Part shown: one piece after another, positions 45,357 through 54,935 of the stretch | Layout: the number at the start of each line of letters is the position of its first letter | Numbering within the stretch: the stretch's first letter is position 1 | From: Dokdonia sinensis | GTDB lineage: Bacteria; Bacteroidota; Bacteroidia; Flavobacteriales; Flavobacteriaceae | DNA length: 64,000 nt | Direction of reading: 5' to 3' | Assembly (NCBI RefSeq): GCF_003688895.1 | Contig: NZ_REFV01000014.1 | Location: forward strand, 36,388 to 100,387 | Program-made: the position numbers and the translations under genes | The notes under the pieces: model-generated | The model's input: only the letters and a program-made list of their open reading frames with translations | What the model was told of the DNA's origin: nothing | Databases searched by the model: none

Positions 45357-45744
45357 GTTATTTCCTACGGTCACAAATCATCTTGAAATGAAGGCCAAAA
45401 TAAACGGAATCGAAGGTTCTTTTATCCTAGACACAGGTGCCTCTAGTTCGTGTATAGATTTCTCTCACGGCACACACTTTGAACTTATAAGTGAAGCCAG
45501 CGAAGTGCTGGCCGCTGGCGCTGGAGCGACAGATATGCGTACAGAATTATCTCAAGGCAATTCGCTTACCATTGGAAAATGGACGATGAAAGAATTGGAT
45601 ATTGTGCTTTTTGACCTGAGTAATGTAAATACTGCTCTGGAAAACCACAATGCACAACCCGTACACGGAATTCTAGGTGCAGATGTGCTGAATGGTGGTC
45701 GTGGGATTATTGATTACAAGTATAATTGTCTTTACTTGAAGTAA
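45307..45744 (+). CDS. Retropepsin-like aspartic protease
   Basis: The 145-residue protein has the aspartyl motif FILDTGASSS with Asp42, and a later ILGADVL loop (about 122-128), as in single-domain clan AA proteases that work as dimers. It overlaps the end of the CHAT gene by 50 nt in the +1 frame; I keep the ATG at 45307 because the first 27 residues (MASLREFLIEKGYTRVRL...) look like the ordinary start of this family. There is no signal peptide. Its partner or substrate is unknown. Confidence 0.85.
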   Translation: MASLREFLIEKGYTRVRLFPTVTNHLEMKAKINGIEGSFILDTGASSSCIDFSHGTHFELISEASEVLAAGAGATDMRTELSQGNSLTIGKWTMKELDIVLFDLSNVNTALENHNAQPVHGILGADVLNGGRGIIDYKYNCLYLK

Positions 45745-45852
45745 ATTCTAACACAATTCAAAAAAATAACGTAATCAAAATAAAGGAGGTTTTCCTTAAT
45801 AACTTCTTCGGTTTCTTAACCTTTTGCTAATAATGAAAAGCTAGAAGTATTA

Positions 45853-45860
45853 TATTTTTG
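45853..45860 (+). promoter_or_regulatory. Candidate -7 promoter element of the HYR/T9SS gene
   Basis: TATTTTTG lies 27 nt before the chosen ATG (45888). The nearest TTG (45824-45826) is 26 nt away, longer than the usual 17-23. Confidence 0.35.
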
Positions 45861-45887
45861 CTATTCATTTTAATTAAAACATATTGT

Positions 45888-48227
45888 ATGAAAAAAATTA
45901 CTCTTTTACTTTCTTTATTATGTACTGCTGTGCTCTCTGCCCAGTCTGTATTTATTAATGAAATACATTACGACAACGCGGGCGTTGACGCTGGTGAGTT
46001 TGTTGAAATCGCGGGTCCAGCTGGAACAGATTTATCCACTTATGATATTGTACTATACAATGGAAGCAATGGAACAGAATATAATACTGTTGATCTCTCT
46101 GGAAGCTTAGATGATGAGGGCGCTGGGTTTGGTGCTCAATCTTTTGCAATATCAGGTATCCAGAATGGGGGACCTGACGGGATTGCCCTTCTTAACGGTG
46201 CTACAGTTGTCCAATTTATAAGTTACGAAGGTGACTTTATGGCAACAAATGGTCCTGCTATGGGAATGATGTCAACAGATATAGGAGTGTCCGAACCGAG
46301 CAACACGCCTATAGGACAATCTTTACAGCTTACTGGAACTGGTTCAGTTTATACTGATTTTACTTGGAATGCTCCAGCTGCCGAATCTCCTGGAAGTATT
46401 AATGCAGGGCAGACCTTTGTCGCTCCTATCATTGCTTGCGACATCACTTGTCCAGGAAATATCACAGCAACTGCAGATCCTATGGCTACAACGGCAATAG
46501 TAACATACGCAGACCCAACACTATCTGGAGACTGTACAATGGCTGGATTTACTCAGACTGCAGGACTTCCTTCTGGATCTAATTTCCCACTAGGGACAAC
46601 GACAAATACTTTTGAGGCTACAGATGCAAACGACGGTACGGTTGTAACTTGTTCTTTTAGCGTTACGGTAAATGAGTCTACAGCTCCTACGGCAGAATGT
46701 ATGGACATCGATTTAGAGCTAGACGATATGGGGATGGCTACTATCACTCCAGAAGACGTTTCTCCTATTGCATTAATCAATGGTTATGAACTAGATCAAG
46801 ATGGAACTTTTGCTCCTATGGATATTTCTGGGACTGGAAACAATGTTGCGTTAGGAGACGATCAACTTTCTGGAGCACTTCCTGTAGGATTCAGCTTTAG
46901 CTTCTTTGGAAATGATTATACCGATTTCTATATCTCTTCAAATGGCTTTATAACTTTTGATCCTGCAACTGGTCAAGGATGCTGCTCTGGCCGCGTAATC
47001 CCCTCTGCAGATGGACGGGACGATATTATTGCACTTGCTTGGGAAGATTTAAACCCTCCAAGTGGAGGAACTATACGTTATGAAACATTAGGCACAGCTC
47101 CTAACCGTATGTTAGTAGTAGAGTTCTTTGAGGTAAACCATTTTGGGACACCAAATCCTGTTACAGCGCAAGCTATTTTATATGAAGGTTCAAATAAGAT
47201 AGAGTTACATACTACAACATTAAATACCGGTAGTGGTTTACATACTCAAGGAATTGAAAACGCAGACGGAACACAAGCCGTTGCTGTAGAAGGGCGTGTA
47301 GCTGTTGATTTTTCCCTTACTAACGATTTTGTAAGCTTTACACCGCTTACTATCACAGCAACACCAGATACCTTTGACTGTTCAACAACGGGTGACCAGA
47401 TGGTAACGGTTACCGTTACTGGTGATGACGGACAGAGCGCCTCTTGTGTGTCTACAGTTAACGTAATTCCTAATGTAGACTTCACGGGGTGTCCTGTAGA
47501 TATTTTTGTTGCGACAGGAAATACTACAAATTGTGGTGTCGTTGTAGATTACACAACTCCTACGGGAACAAGTGTGTGTGGGACTCCAACAATAACACAA
47601 ACTGCAGGACCAGCGAGTGGATCTACCTTTCCAGTAGGTGAAACGTTAGTCGAGTTTACTGCAGACGTAAATGGATCTACAGCAGTATGTTCATTTGTAG
47701 TTACTGTTATTGATAGTGCTTTCCCTGAGTTAGATTGCCCTGGTGATCTTATCGTCTCAGGAGATGATAATGGAAACTATGAGATAGAAGATTATACAGC
47801 GGCTACAGATAACTGTACAGCAGCAGGAAACATCGTCACTACGCAAGAACCAGCAGCAGGAACCGTTGTCACCGAAGGTTCTACAACGACTGTTACTGTT
47901 ACCGCTACAGACGAAGCTGGCAATACTACAAACTGTACTTTTGACATCCTTGTAGACAGTACATTGAGCGTTTCTGATCAAGTTTTTTCTAATGCCATAA
48001 GCCTGTACCCTAACCCAACTTCAAATGTTGTAACTCTTGAAAACTCAAGTGCTGCAATCATAAACAAAATCGAAGTTGTAGATGTAAATGGTCGCGTATT
48101 GAGCTCTTCAAATACAGAAGTTAGTCGTGAAACTCAAATCGATTTTAGCAGTTATGCTACTGGAGTTTATTTCGTGCAGATTATAGCAGGAAACACTTCT
48201 ACTGTAAAACGTATTGTGAAGCAGTAA
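45888..48227 (+). CDS. Secreted T9SS substrate with lamin-tail-like and HYR domains
   Basis: I choose the ATG at 45888 (MKKITLLLSLLCTAVLSAQ, a signal peptide), giving 779 residues. The N-terminal part (VFINEIHYDNAGVDAGEFVEI) looks like a lamin-tail domain; several HYR-type repeats follow, with TCPGNITATADP as a typical start. The last 80 residues, from LYPNPTSNVVTLENS to VKRIVKQ, are a type A T9SS C-terminal sorting domain, so the protein crosses the outer membrane and is attached or released. Adhesion is plausible. A terminator follows. Confidence 0.88.
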   Translation: MKKITLLLSLLCTAVLSAQSVFINEIHYDNAGVDAGEFVEIAGPAGTDLSTYDIVLYNGSNGTEYNTVDLSGSLDDEGAGFGAQSFAISGIQNGGPDGIALLNGATVVQFISYEGDFMATNGPAMGMMSTDIGVSEPSNTPIGQSLQLTGTGSVYTDFTWNAPAAESPGSINAGQTFVAPIIACDITCPGNITATADPMATTAIVTYADPTLSGDCTMAGFTQTAGLPSGSNFPLGTTTNTFEATDANDGTVVTCSFSVTVNESTAPTAECMDIDLELDDMGMATITPEDVSPIALINGYELDQDGTFAPMDISGTGNNVALGDDQLSGALPVGFSFSFFGNDYTDFYISSNGFITFDPATGQGCCSGRVIPSADGRDDIIALAWEDLNPPSGGTIRYETLGTAPNRMLVVEFFEVNHFGTPNPVTAQAILYEGSNKIELHTTTLNTGSGLHTQGIENADGTQAVAVEGRVAVDFSLTNDFVSFTPLTITATPDTFDCSTTGDQMVTVTVTGDDGQSASCVSTVNVIPNVDFTGCPVDIFVATGNTTNCGVVVDYTTPTGTSVCGTPTITQTAGPASGSTFPVGETLVEFTADVNGSTAVCSFVVTVIDSAFPELDCPGDLIVSGDDNGNYEIEDYTAATDNCTAAGNIVTTQEPAAGTVVTEGSTTTVTVTATDEAGNTTNCTFDILVDSTLSVSDQVFSNAISLYPNPTSNVVTLENSSAAIINKIEVVDVNGRVLSSSNTEVSRETQIDFSSYATGVYFVQIIAGNTSTVKRIVKQ

Positions 48228-48251
48228 TCACAGTTTAAATACTACTTTAAG

Positions 48252-48283
48252 AAACCGGGCTTCAATGGAGCTCGGTTTTTTTT
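48252..48283 (+). terminator. Terminator of the HYR/T9SS gene
   Basis: AAACCGGGCT and AGCTCGGTTT pair around a 7-nt loop, followed by eight T. The dispersed palindrome begins at the last T. Confidence 0.8.
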
Positions 48284-48302
48284 ACGCTTTCGCGAAAGCG
48301 TA
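48283..48302. repeat. Dispersed palindrome, full 20-bp intergenic copy
   Basis: TACGCTTTCGCGAAAGCGTA directly abuts the T-run of the terminator at 48252-48283. Confidence 0.95.
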
Positions 48303-48392
48303 CTTACCAACACCCCAACAAGGTTAAACTTGTTCTAAAGACACGCCAATACTCACAGAATTCTCGGAAATTGTACCCTCAACAATCCGACT

Positions 48393-49913
48393 ATGGCAAT
48401 TCTAGGTTCTATAATAAAAGGTGCAATACATTTAAAAGACACATTATCTTCTGATTCACACCCTGCGGAAGAACAGAAAGAAGTTCTCCAAGAACTTCTT
48501 ACAAAAGCAAAAGACACCGCTTTTGGCAAATTTTACGGGTTCTCAAAAATTCTTGAGGCAGATGATATACAAAGTGCTTTTGCAAAAGCCGTCCCCTATT
48601 TTGACTATCATAAAATGGCAACCGACTGGTGGAGTCAGGTTTATGACGGACTAGAAGATATCACGTGGCCGGGAAAACCTAATTATTTTGCATTAAGTAG
48701 TGGGACAACTGGAAAAAAAAGCAAACGTATACCCGTAACCGAAGCAATGCTTACCGCAATTCAGGATGCAGGAGTAGCGCAAGTACAGGCCCTTTCTAAT
48801 TTTGAGCTTCCTACAGATTTTTTTGAAAAGGAAGTAATGGCGCTGGGAAGCTCGACAGATTTACAAGAACGCGACGAGTTTTTAGAAGGTGAAATAAGTG
48901 GTATTACAGCGAGTAATATTCCTTTCTGGTTTAAAGGATACTATAAGCCTGGAGAAGACATTGCCAAAATTGACGATTGGGATACCCGCGTCGCCACAAT
49001 CGCAAAAAATGCAAAGCAATGGGACATAGGCGCCTTAAGTGGAATTCCCTCGTGGATGGAATTAATGCTTAAAGAAGTCATTGAGTATCACAAAGTAAAA
49101 AATATACACGAAGTCTGGCCCAATCTTCAGGTCTTTACGAGTGGTGGTGTTGCCTTTCAACCTTATGAAAAGAGTTTTAACGCCTTAATGGAAAAACCTA
49201 TTACAGTTATTGATACCTATCTCGCTTCCGAAGGTTTTCTAGCTTTCCAAACACGTCCAGACACGGAGGCTATGAAACTCTCTACAAACACGGGTATCTA
49301 CTTTGAGTTTGTTCCTTTCAAGCCAGAATACATTCTAGATGATGGTTCGCTAGCTCAAGACGCACCTGCCTTGAATCTCTCTCAAGTAGAGAAAGGTGTA
49401 GATTATGTACTTATCATAAGCACCGTTTCTGGCGCTTGGAGATATCTCATAGGCGATACAATTGCTTTTACAGACGTGGAGCGCGCCGAAATCAAGATTA
49501 CGGGACGCACAAAGTTCTTCCTCAATGTTGTGGGATCACAGCTATCTGTTAACAAAATGGAAACAGCCTTAAGGGAACTTGAAGAAGAATTCAACATAAA
49601 AATTCCTGAGTTTACGCTTAGCGCGAAAAAAATAGACGGCGAATTTTACCATTGCTGGTACTTAGGCACCGAAAGTGATGTAGACGAATCTAAACTCGCC
49701 GAAGCTTTAGACAACAACCTTAAAGAAGCAAACAAAAATTATAAAGTTGCCCGCGGAAAGTCGCTCAAAGGTGTAAAAGTTACCACTATTAAGCCGTCTA
49801 TCTTTGCTGAATGGAGCGGAGCCAATAAGAAAAAAGGTGGTCAGGTAAAAATGGAAAAAGTAATGGGCGAAGAAAAATTTGTCGAATGGGAAAAATTTGT
49901 TTCTGAGAGGTAA
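48393..49913 (+). CDS. GH3 auxin-responsive promoter family protein (acyl-acid adenylating fold)
   Basis: The 506-residue protein has the ATP-binding loop LSSGTTGKKSKRIPV (about 109-123), the YLASEGFLAFQ region and the later GRTKFFLNVVGSQLS motif, as in plant GH3 amide synthetases and their bacterial relatives. It probably adenylates a carboxylic acid and conjugates it to an amine; substrates are unknown in bacteria. It is a single gene converging with a peptidase gene. Confidence 0.87.
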   Translation: MAILGSIIKGAIHLKDTLSSDSHPAEEQKEVLQELLTKAKDTAFGKFYGFSKILEADDIQSAFAKAVPYFDYHKMATDWWSQVYDGLEDITWPGKPNYFALSSGTTGKKSKRIPVTEAMLTAIQDAGVAQVQALSNFELPTDFFEKEVMALGSSTDLQERDEFLEGEISGITASNIPFWFKGYYKPGEDIAKIDDWDTRVATIAKNAKQWDIGALSGIPSWMELMLKEVIEYHKVKNIHEVWPNLQVFTSGGVAFQPYEKSFNALMEKPITVIDTYLASEGFLAFQTRPDTEAMKLSTNTGIYFEFVPFKPEYILDDGSLAQDAPALNLSQVEKGVDYVLIISTVSGAWRYLIGDTIAFTDVERAEIKITGRTKFFLNVVGSQLSVNKMETALRELEEEFNIKIPEFTLSAKKIDGEFYHCWYLGTESDVDESKLAEALDNNLKEANKNYKVARGKSLKGVKVTTIKPSIFAEWSGANKKKGGQVKMEKVMGEEKFVEWEKFVSER

Positions 49914-49916
49914 TCA

Positions 49917-50609
49917 CTAAGAATCCTCATTAATCAAGTGCATCACCTCTTCTGGAGACATATAAAAACTACGCATACGTTGCTTATATTTTTCGGAAAT
50001 ACTGGCGTGTTCTAAGATAAAATTCTTTGTCTTAAGAATGTACTCTCCCATCCCGTGACGTACGGCATACGTGTCTGCTGTGCGCTCCACTTCTTGAATA
50101 TGTGGTGTGGAGTATAAATATTTGAGCCCGAATATAATCATCCCAAAACTGCTACGGTTACGATAGTCCATTACATGACCTAACTCGTGCCCCAACCATC
50201 CTATAATCACATCACTCGGAATATCTTTAATAGTAAATTCTTCTTCATCTATTTGTATTTTCCTGCTAATAAGAATGATGTAAGAACGTTTCCCTTTTCC
50301 TCTGAAGATACTATTAAAACGCGGCTGCGCTTGCATTGTAGATTTTTTAATATTATCCTTAAATTGAAAGGTAATATCCGTATCCCATAGTTCAGGATAG
50401 TACTCTAGAGCTTTGATAGCCTCTGCTTCAATTTCTTTAGGTATTGTTTTGTTTTCAAGATTTAGTACTCCGTATGCTGTCATAGGTGAAATATAAATCT
50501 TCCCTTGCGCAATTGCTGTTAAAGGTGTTATAAAGATTAAAGAGAAAGCAATACAAATGCCCCACACATTTCTATATTCCACATACGATCTTACATACCT
50601 GCTCATCAT
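49917..50609 (-). CDS. Secreted zinc metallopeptidase (M48-like)
   Basis: The 230-residue protein has an N-terminal hydrophobic segment (about 16-36, ending AIAQ) as signal peptide or anchor, the zinc motif HELGH (141-145) and a third ligand in EVERTADTYAV (about 173-183). The length and motif spacing fit a minimal M48-type catalytic domain, but I cannot assign a subfamily. Three nt separate its stop from that of the convergent GH3-like gene. Confidence 0.75.
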   Translation of the reverse strand: MMSRYVRSYVEYRNVWGICIAFSLIFITPLTAIAQGKIYISPMTAYGVLNLENKTIPKEIEAEAIKALEYYPELWDTDITFQFKDNIKKSTMQAQPRFNSIFRGKGKRSYIILISRKIQIDEEEFTIKDIPSDVIIGWLGHELGHVMDYRNRSSFGMIIFGLKYLYSTPHIQEVERTADTYAVRHGMGEYILKTKNFILEHASISEKYKQRMRSFYMSPEEVMHLINEDS

Positions 50610-50637
50610 TCAAAGATGCAGCTTTAAAAATTGGCAT

Positions 50638-50667
50638 AAAAAAACTCTCATCAGTTATTGATGAGAG
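50638..50667 (-). terminator. Terminator of the odhA-odhB transcript
   Basis: CTCTCATCA and TGATGAGAG pair around GTTAT (50645-50667), followed on the minus strand by a run of seven T. It lies about 60 nt after the odhB stop. Confidence 0.85.
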
Positions 50668-50680
50668 CTTAATTGTTTTT

Positions 50681-50722
50681 ACGCTTTTCGTGAGACAAGC
50701 TTAGAATAAATCCCGAAAGCGT
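50681..50722. repeat. Dispersed palindrome split by about 30 bp
   Basis: The left arm (GTTTTTACGCTTTTCG) and right arm (CCCGAAAGCGTAAT) of the 20-bp palindrome are separated by about 25 bp in the odhB 3' region. The insert (TGAGACAAGCTTAGAATAAAT) may be a decayed copy of another element. Confidence 0.5.
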
Positions 50723-50727
50723 AATAG

Positions 50728-51990
50728 TTACATTTCTAACGCTTTCTTTGCATCACCATCCATAAGAATGTTAATAGGATCTTCTAGCGCTTCTTTTACA
50801 GCTACAAGGAAACCTACAGATTCTTTACCATCGATAATTCGGTGGTCGTAAGACAATGCTACATACATAATAGGAGCGACAACAATACCACCGTCTATTA
50901 CGACAGCGCGTTCTACAATATTGTGCATCCCAAGAATACCTGATTGCGGCGGATTAATGATCGGGGTAGACAACATAGATCCGAACACACCTCCGTTAGA
51001 GATTGTAAATGTTCCGCCAGTCATCTCGTCTACCGTGATTTTTCCGTCGCGCGCTTTTATGGCAAGACGTTTTACTTCACTCTCCACACCTCGGAAAGAG
51101 AGGTTTTCTGCATTGCGCATTACTGGAACCATTAAACCTTTAGGTCCAGAAACAGCAATTGAAATATCTTTATAGTCAAAAGTTAGCATTTCCTTACCAT
51201 CTATCATACTATTTACAGCTGGGTACATTTCCAAGGCGCGTACTACTGCTAGGGTAAAGAATGACATAAATCCAAGACTTACTCCGTGCTTTGCTTTAAA
51301 GTCTTCTTTATACTCTGCACGAAGGTCAAATATAGCTTGCATATTTACCTCATTAAATGTGGTAAGCATTGCTGTAGTATTCTTTGCCTCTACAAGACGC
51401 TCTGCTACCTTACGACGCAACATTGATAGCTTTGTGCGCGACTCGCCGCGAGTTCCTCCTCCTGGAGTTCCCATAGACGGTTTTGCATTTACAGCATCAT
51501 CCTTAGTAATACGACCGTCACGACCTGTACCTTTTACCGTTTTTGGATCGATATCCTTTTCAGCAAGGACCTTCCTAGCGGCTGGGCTTGTAGCGCCAGA
51601 TGCATAGGTTTTATTCTCCAATGGCTCTGCTTTCTTCTCTGTATTTGGAATCTCGTTACGTTGCTTGTCTAGCTCTGGACCAGCATTCCCGCCACCCTTC
51701 TCATCGCCTGGGTTCTCGTAAGTCTCTGTAGACTTGTCTCCTCCTCCAGGTTTTTCTGCATCGGTATCGATAAGACATACTACGGCTCCTACGGCAACAG
51801 CATCACCTTCCTCGGCTTTTAGAGTAATAATTCCCGAAGCTTCGGCTGGAAGCTCTAGGGTTGCTTTATCACTATCAACTTCGGCAATGGCCTGATCCTT
51901 TTCTACATAATCGCCGTCCTCTACGAGCCATTGTGCGATTTCTACTTCTGTGATGGATTCTCCCGGTGAAGGGACTTTCATTTCTAACAT
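50728..51990 (-). CDS. odhB: Dihydrolipoyllysine succinyltransferase (E2 of 2-oxoglutarate dehydrogenase)
   Basis: The 420-residue E2 has one lipoyl domain with Lys42 in VDSDKATLE, a linker rich in Gly/Glu/Lys, an E3-binding domain with ATSPAARKVLAEKDIDPKTVKGTGRDGRI, and a catalytic domain with the His-Asp motif SYDHRIIDGKE. It transfers succinyl groups to CoA. It follows odhA by 86 nt on the same strand; a terminator lies downstream. The E3 gene is not in the window. Confidence 0.96.
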   Translation of the reverse strand: MLEMKVPSPGESITEVEIAQWLVEDGDYVEKDQAIAEVDSDKATLELPAEASGIITLKAEEGDAVAVGAVVCLIDTDAEKPGGGDKSTETYENPGDEKGGGNAGPELDKQRNEIPNTEKKAEPLENKTYASGATSPAARKVLAEKDIDPKTVKGTGRDGRITKDDAVNAKPSMGTPGGGTRGESRTKLSMLRRKVAERLVEAKNTTAMLTTFNEVNMQAIFDLRAEYKEDFKAKHGVSLGFMSFFTLAVVRALEMYPAVNSMIDGKEMLTFDYKDISIAVSGPKGLMVPVMRNAENLSFRGVESEVKRLAIKARDGKITVDEMTGGTFTISNGGVFGSMLSTPIINPPQSGILGMHNIVERAVVIDGGIVVAPIMYVALSYDHRIIDGKESVGFLVAVKEALEDPINILMDGDAKKALEM

Positions 51991-52076
51991 AATGTTATTG
52001 TTATTATGATTTGTTTTTATTCCGATACTTCGACTCCGCTCAGTATAAATTTCGCGAAAGCGAACTCAATTTCAAT

Positions 52077-54824
52077 CTATTTCTTATCTGGCGTATTAAA
52101 CACCTCTTCTATCACTCTTTTATGCCTTGCTTTAGAACGTGTACTACTTCCTGCCGCCGGCGAACTGTACATACGGCGTGATGCCATACGTAAAGGTCTG
52201 GTGTCCCAATGTAACAGTAAATGTGCCCAAGCTCCCATATTTTTAGGTTCTTCTTGTGCCCAAACGTGGTCTGTTGCGTTAGGATAGGTCTTAATAATTT
52301 GCTCTAATTGGTCTACCGGTAATGGGAATAACTGCTCGATACGCACAAATGCGATATCATCTCTTTCTTTTTCTTCCCTCGTTTCAATAAGGTCGTAGTA
52401 AAATTTACCTGTACAGAATACGAGTGATTTCACTTTTTTCTTATCTACCGCTGGATCGTCTATAACTTCTTGGAAGCTTCCATTTGCAAGTTCCTCTTTA
52501 GTAGAAATTACTTTAGGATGACGGAGTAAACTCTTAGGTGTAAAAACAACGAGAGGTTTTCTGAAATTCCACTTCATCTGGCGACGTAGCAGGTGAAAAA
52601 AGTTTGCGGGTGTGGTAACATCTGCCATAATCATATTCTCTCTAGAACACATCTGTAAATAGCGCTCCATACGAGCGCTAGAGTGTTCAGAACCTTGTCC
52701 CTCGTAACCGTGAGGCAATAACATTACCAGCCCGTTTTGAGTTTTCCACTTAGACTCTGCGGCAGAGATGTATTGATCTACCATTATCTGGGCTCCGTTA
52801 GAAAAATCTCCAAACTGAGCTTCCCAGATGGTAAGCGTCTTAGGCGTTGCCATTGCATACCCGTAATCAAACCCAACTACTCCATACTCAGAAAGTAATG
52901 AGTTGTAGATATACATTTTTCCATCTACGCCTAAACGATTGTGGAGGTTAATTTCCTCTGCATCGTTTTCTGTTTTAATCGTTGCGTGACGGTGGGAGAA
53001 CGTACCTCGTTCTACATCTTGTCCCGTCATACGCACGTTAAAACCTTCCTCCATTAAGGTCGCGTAAGCGAGTAACTCGCCCATTGCCCAATCGAGGTTA
53101 TTAGTCTCAAAATAGCGTTTGTTACGGTCGTCTACAATACGCTGTATTTTTCTAATGAATTTCTCATCTGCAGGAAGTTTTGTGATCCCCTCAGCCAGTT
53201 TATCCATTTTTTTTAGGTCATAGGTCGTATCCATCTTTGTGAGGATTTCTTCCTGCGTTCCTATTTTATATCCTTCCCAATCGTCTGCCAGAATCTCTGT
53301 GACAATTGTTTTTTCTTTTTTGCGGGACTCTTCGAGATCTTCTTCAAGTTCGTTCTTGTAGTCGAGCTCTAGTTGCTTGATATGTCCTTCTTTAATCACC
53401 CCTTCATTGTACAGCTTAGTTCCGTAAATGTCTCTTGGACTATCATGCTTTGCAATGGCCTTATATAATTTAGGCTGTGTGAAACGGGGCTCATCACCCT
53501 CATTATGTCCATATTTTCTATATCCTAGAATATCAATAAAAACATCTCTACCGAACTGCATTCTGAATTCTAATGCAAATGTAAATGCGTGGCAAACAGC
53601 CTCTACGTCATCTGCGTTTACGTGCAGTACTGGTGATAAGGTAACCTTTGCTATATCTGTACAATAGGTAGATGATCGTGCGTCCAGATAGTTTGTTGTA
53701 AATCCTACTTGATTATTTGCAACCACGTGAATGGTTCCCCCTACTCTGTATCCTTCAAGCTGTGCCATCTGGATTACTTCATAAACTACGCCCTGACCTG
53801 CAATGGCGGCATCTCCGTGTACTAGAATAGGTAAAATCGCTTTCTCATCTCCGTCTAGTTGATTGTCCAACTTAGCTCGAGAGATACCTTCTACTACAGC
53901 ATTTACTGTTTCTAGGTGAGATGGATTAGGTGCTAGATCCATACGGATGTCCTTACCACCGTCGCTCTTACGCACGCTGGTCCATCCCATATGATATTTT
54001 ACATCTCCATCAAAAAGTTCATTTTCTGCATACTCCTTACCGTCAAACTCAGAAAAAATCTTTTCTGGTGATTTACCAAATATATTTGCCAGCACATTGA
54101 GACGACCACGGTGGGCCATTCCCATTACAAATTGCTTTACTCCTTTTTCGGCGGCTTTTTCAATTAGGTGATCTAAACCTGGGATGATTGAGTCTACTCC
54201 TTCGACAGAGAAGCGTTTTTGCCCTACGTATTTTGAGTGCAGGAAACTCTCAAATGAAATTGCCTCGTTGAGCTTTTTAAGAATATGCTTTTTCTCTTCG
54301 GCGTTAAAGGATGGATGATTGTCATTTACATTAAGCCAGTTCTGAATCCATTTAATTTCCTCTGGATTACGAACGTACATATACTCGATACCTATGGCAT
54401 CGCAATAGATGGCTTCGAGGTGTTTTATTATTTCGCGTAAGCTAGATTTTCCTAGCCCAATTATGGCACCGGCTTCAAACTCAAGGTCCAGGTCTCCCTC
54501 CTCCAGTCCAAAATTTTCAAAATGTAGCGATGGTGAGTATTTGCGTCGCTCTCGTACTGGATTTGTCTTTGTAAATAGGTGACCGCGAGTGCGATAACCG
54601 TCTATAAGACGGACTACGCTAAACTCCTTAAGCATATCATCAGTAACAGTTACTGGTGCTCCAGCAACTTCAATCTCTTCGTGGCTCTCTGCCATTCCAA
54701 AATCAAAACCTTGAAAAAAGGCACGCCAGCTAGGCTCTACACTATCGGGATTAATTAAGTATTGGTCGTATAACTCAGCAAAGTATGCTGTGTGTGCGGC
54801 ATTCAGAAATGAAAATCTATCCAT
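52077..54824 (-). CDS. odhA: 2-oxoglutarate dehydrogenase E1
   Basis: The 915-residue E1 has the normal N-terminal segment (FLNAAHTAYFAELYDQYLINPDSV, about 5-28), the thiamine-binding GMAHRGRLNVL (about 236-246) and GDAAIAGQGVVYE, and the pyrimidine domain with TFSHRHA and GYEGQGSEHSSARMER. It decarboxylates 2-oxoglutarate in the TCA cycle. A TATTTTTG element lies upstream. The gap to odhB holds a partial dispersed palindrome (52050-52062). Confidence 0.96.
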   Translation of the reverse strand: MDRFSFLNAAHTAYFAELYDQYLINPDSVEPSWRAFFQGFDFGMAESHEEIEVAGAPVTVTDDMLKEFSVVRLIDGYRTRGHLFTKTNPVRERRKYSPSLHFENFGLEEGDLDLEFEAGAIIGLGKSSLREIIKHLEAIYCDAIGIEYMYVRNPEEIKWIQNWLNVNDNHPSFNAEEKKHILKKLNEAISFESFLHSKYVGQKRFSVEGVDSIIPGLDHLIEKAAEKGVKQFVMGMAHRGRLNVLANIFGKSPEKIFSEFDGKEYAENELFDGDVKYHMGWTSVRKSDGGKDIRMDLAPNPSHLETVNAVVEGISRAKLDNQLDGDEKAILPILVHGDAAIAGQGVVYEVIQMAQLEGYRVGGTIHVVANNQVGFTTNYLDARSSTYCTDIAKVTLSPVLHVNADDVEAVCHAFTFALEFRMQFGRDVFIDILGYRKYGHNEGDEPRFTQPKLYKAIAKHDSPRDIYGTKLYNEGVIKEGHIKQLELDYKNELEEDLEESRKKEKTIVTEILADDWEGYKIGTQEEILTKMDTTYDLKKMDKLAEGITKLPADEKFIRKIQRIVDDRNKRYFETNNLDWAMGELLAYATLMEEGFNVRMTGQDVERGTFSHRHATIKTENDAEEINLHNRLGVDGKMYIYNSLLSEYGVVGFDYGYAMATPKTLTIWEAQFGDFSNGAQIMVDQYISAAESKWKTQNGLVMLLPHGYEGQGSEHSSARMERYLQMCSRENMIMADVTTPANFFHLLRRQMKWNFRKPLVVFTPKSLLRHPKVISTKEELANGSFQEVIDDPAVDKKKVKSLVFCTGKFYYDLIETREEKERDDIAFVRIEQLFPLPVDQLEQIIKTYPNATDHVWAQEEPKNMGAWAHLLLHWDTRPLRMASRRMYSSPAAGSSTRSKARHKRVIEEVFNTPDKK

Positions 54825-54862
54825 TTTTTAATTGTGTCTACGTCGTCGGGACATTAGATGAG

Positions 54863-54870
54863 CAAAAATA
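54863..54870 (-). promoter_or_regulatory. Candidate -7 promoter element of odhA
   Basis: Minus-strand TATTTTTG, 38 nt before the odhA ATG; no TTG at the usual spacing. The same octamer as at maeB and purH. Confidence 0.4.
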
Positions 54871-54935
54871 CAATAATTAACATTTTAGGACATATAATCC
54901 CTATATTTATAACATAGAATTAAGACTGTAGTGCT

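Noticed and set aside
36955..45744. Whole accessory block as one operon
   Set aside because: The strong terminator at 38150-38178 and a 204-nt gap between the lipoprotein genes break it into at least two transcripts.
47382..47600. Cysteine-rich minus-strand ORFs inside the HYR gene
   Set aside because: They are shadows of the repeat-rich T9SS substrate gene on the opposite strand.
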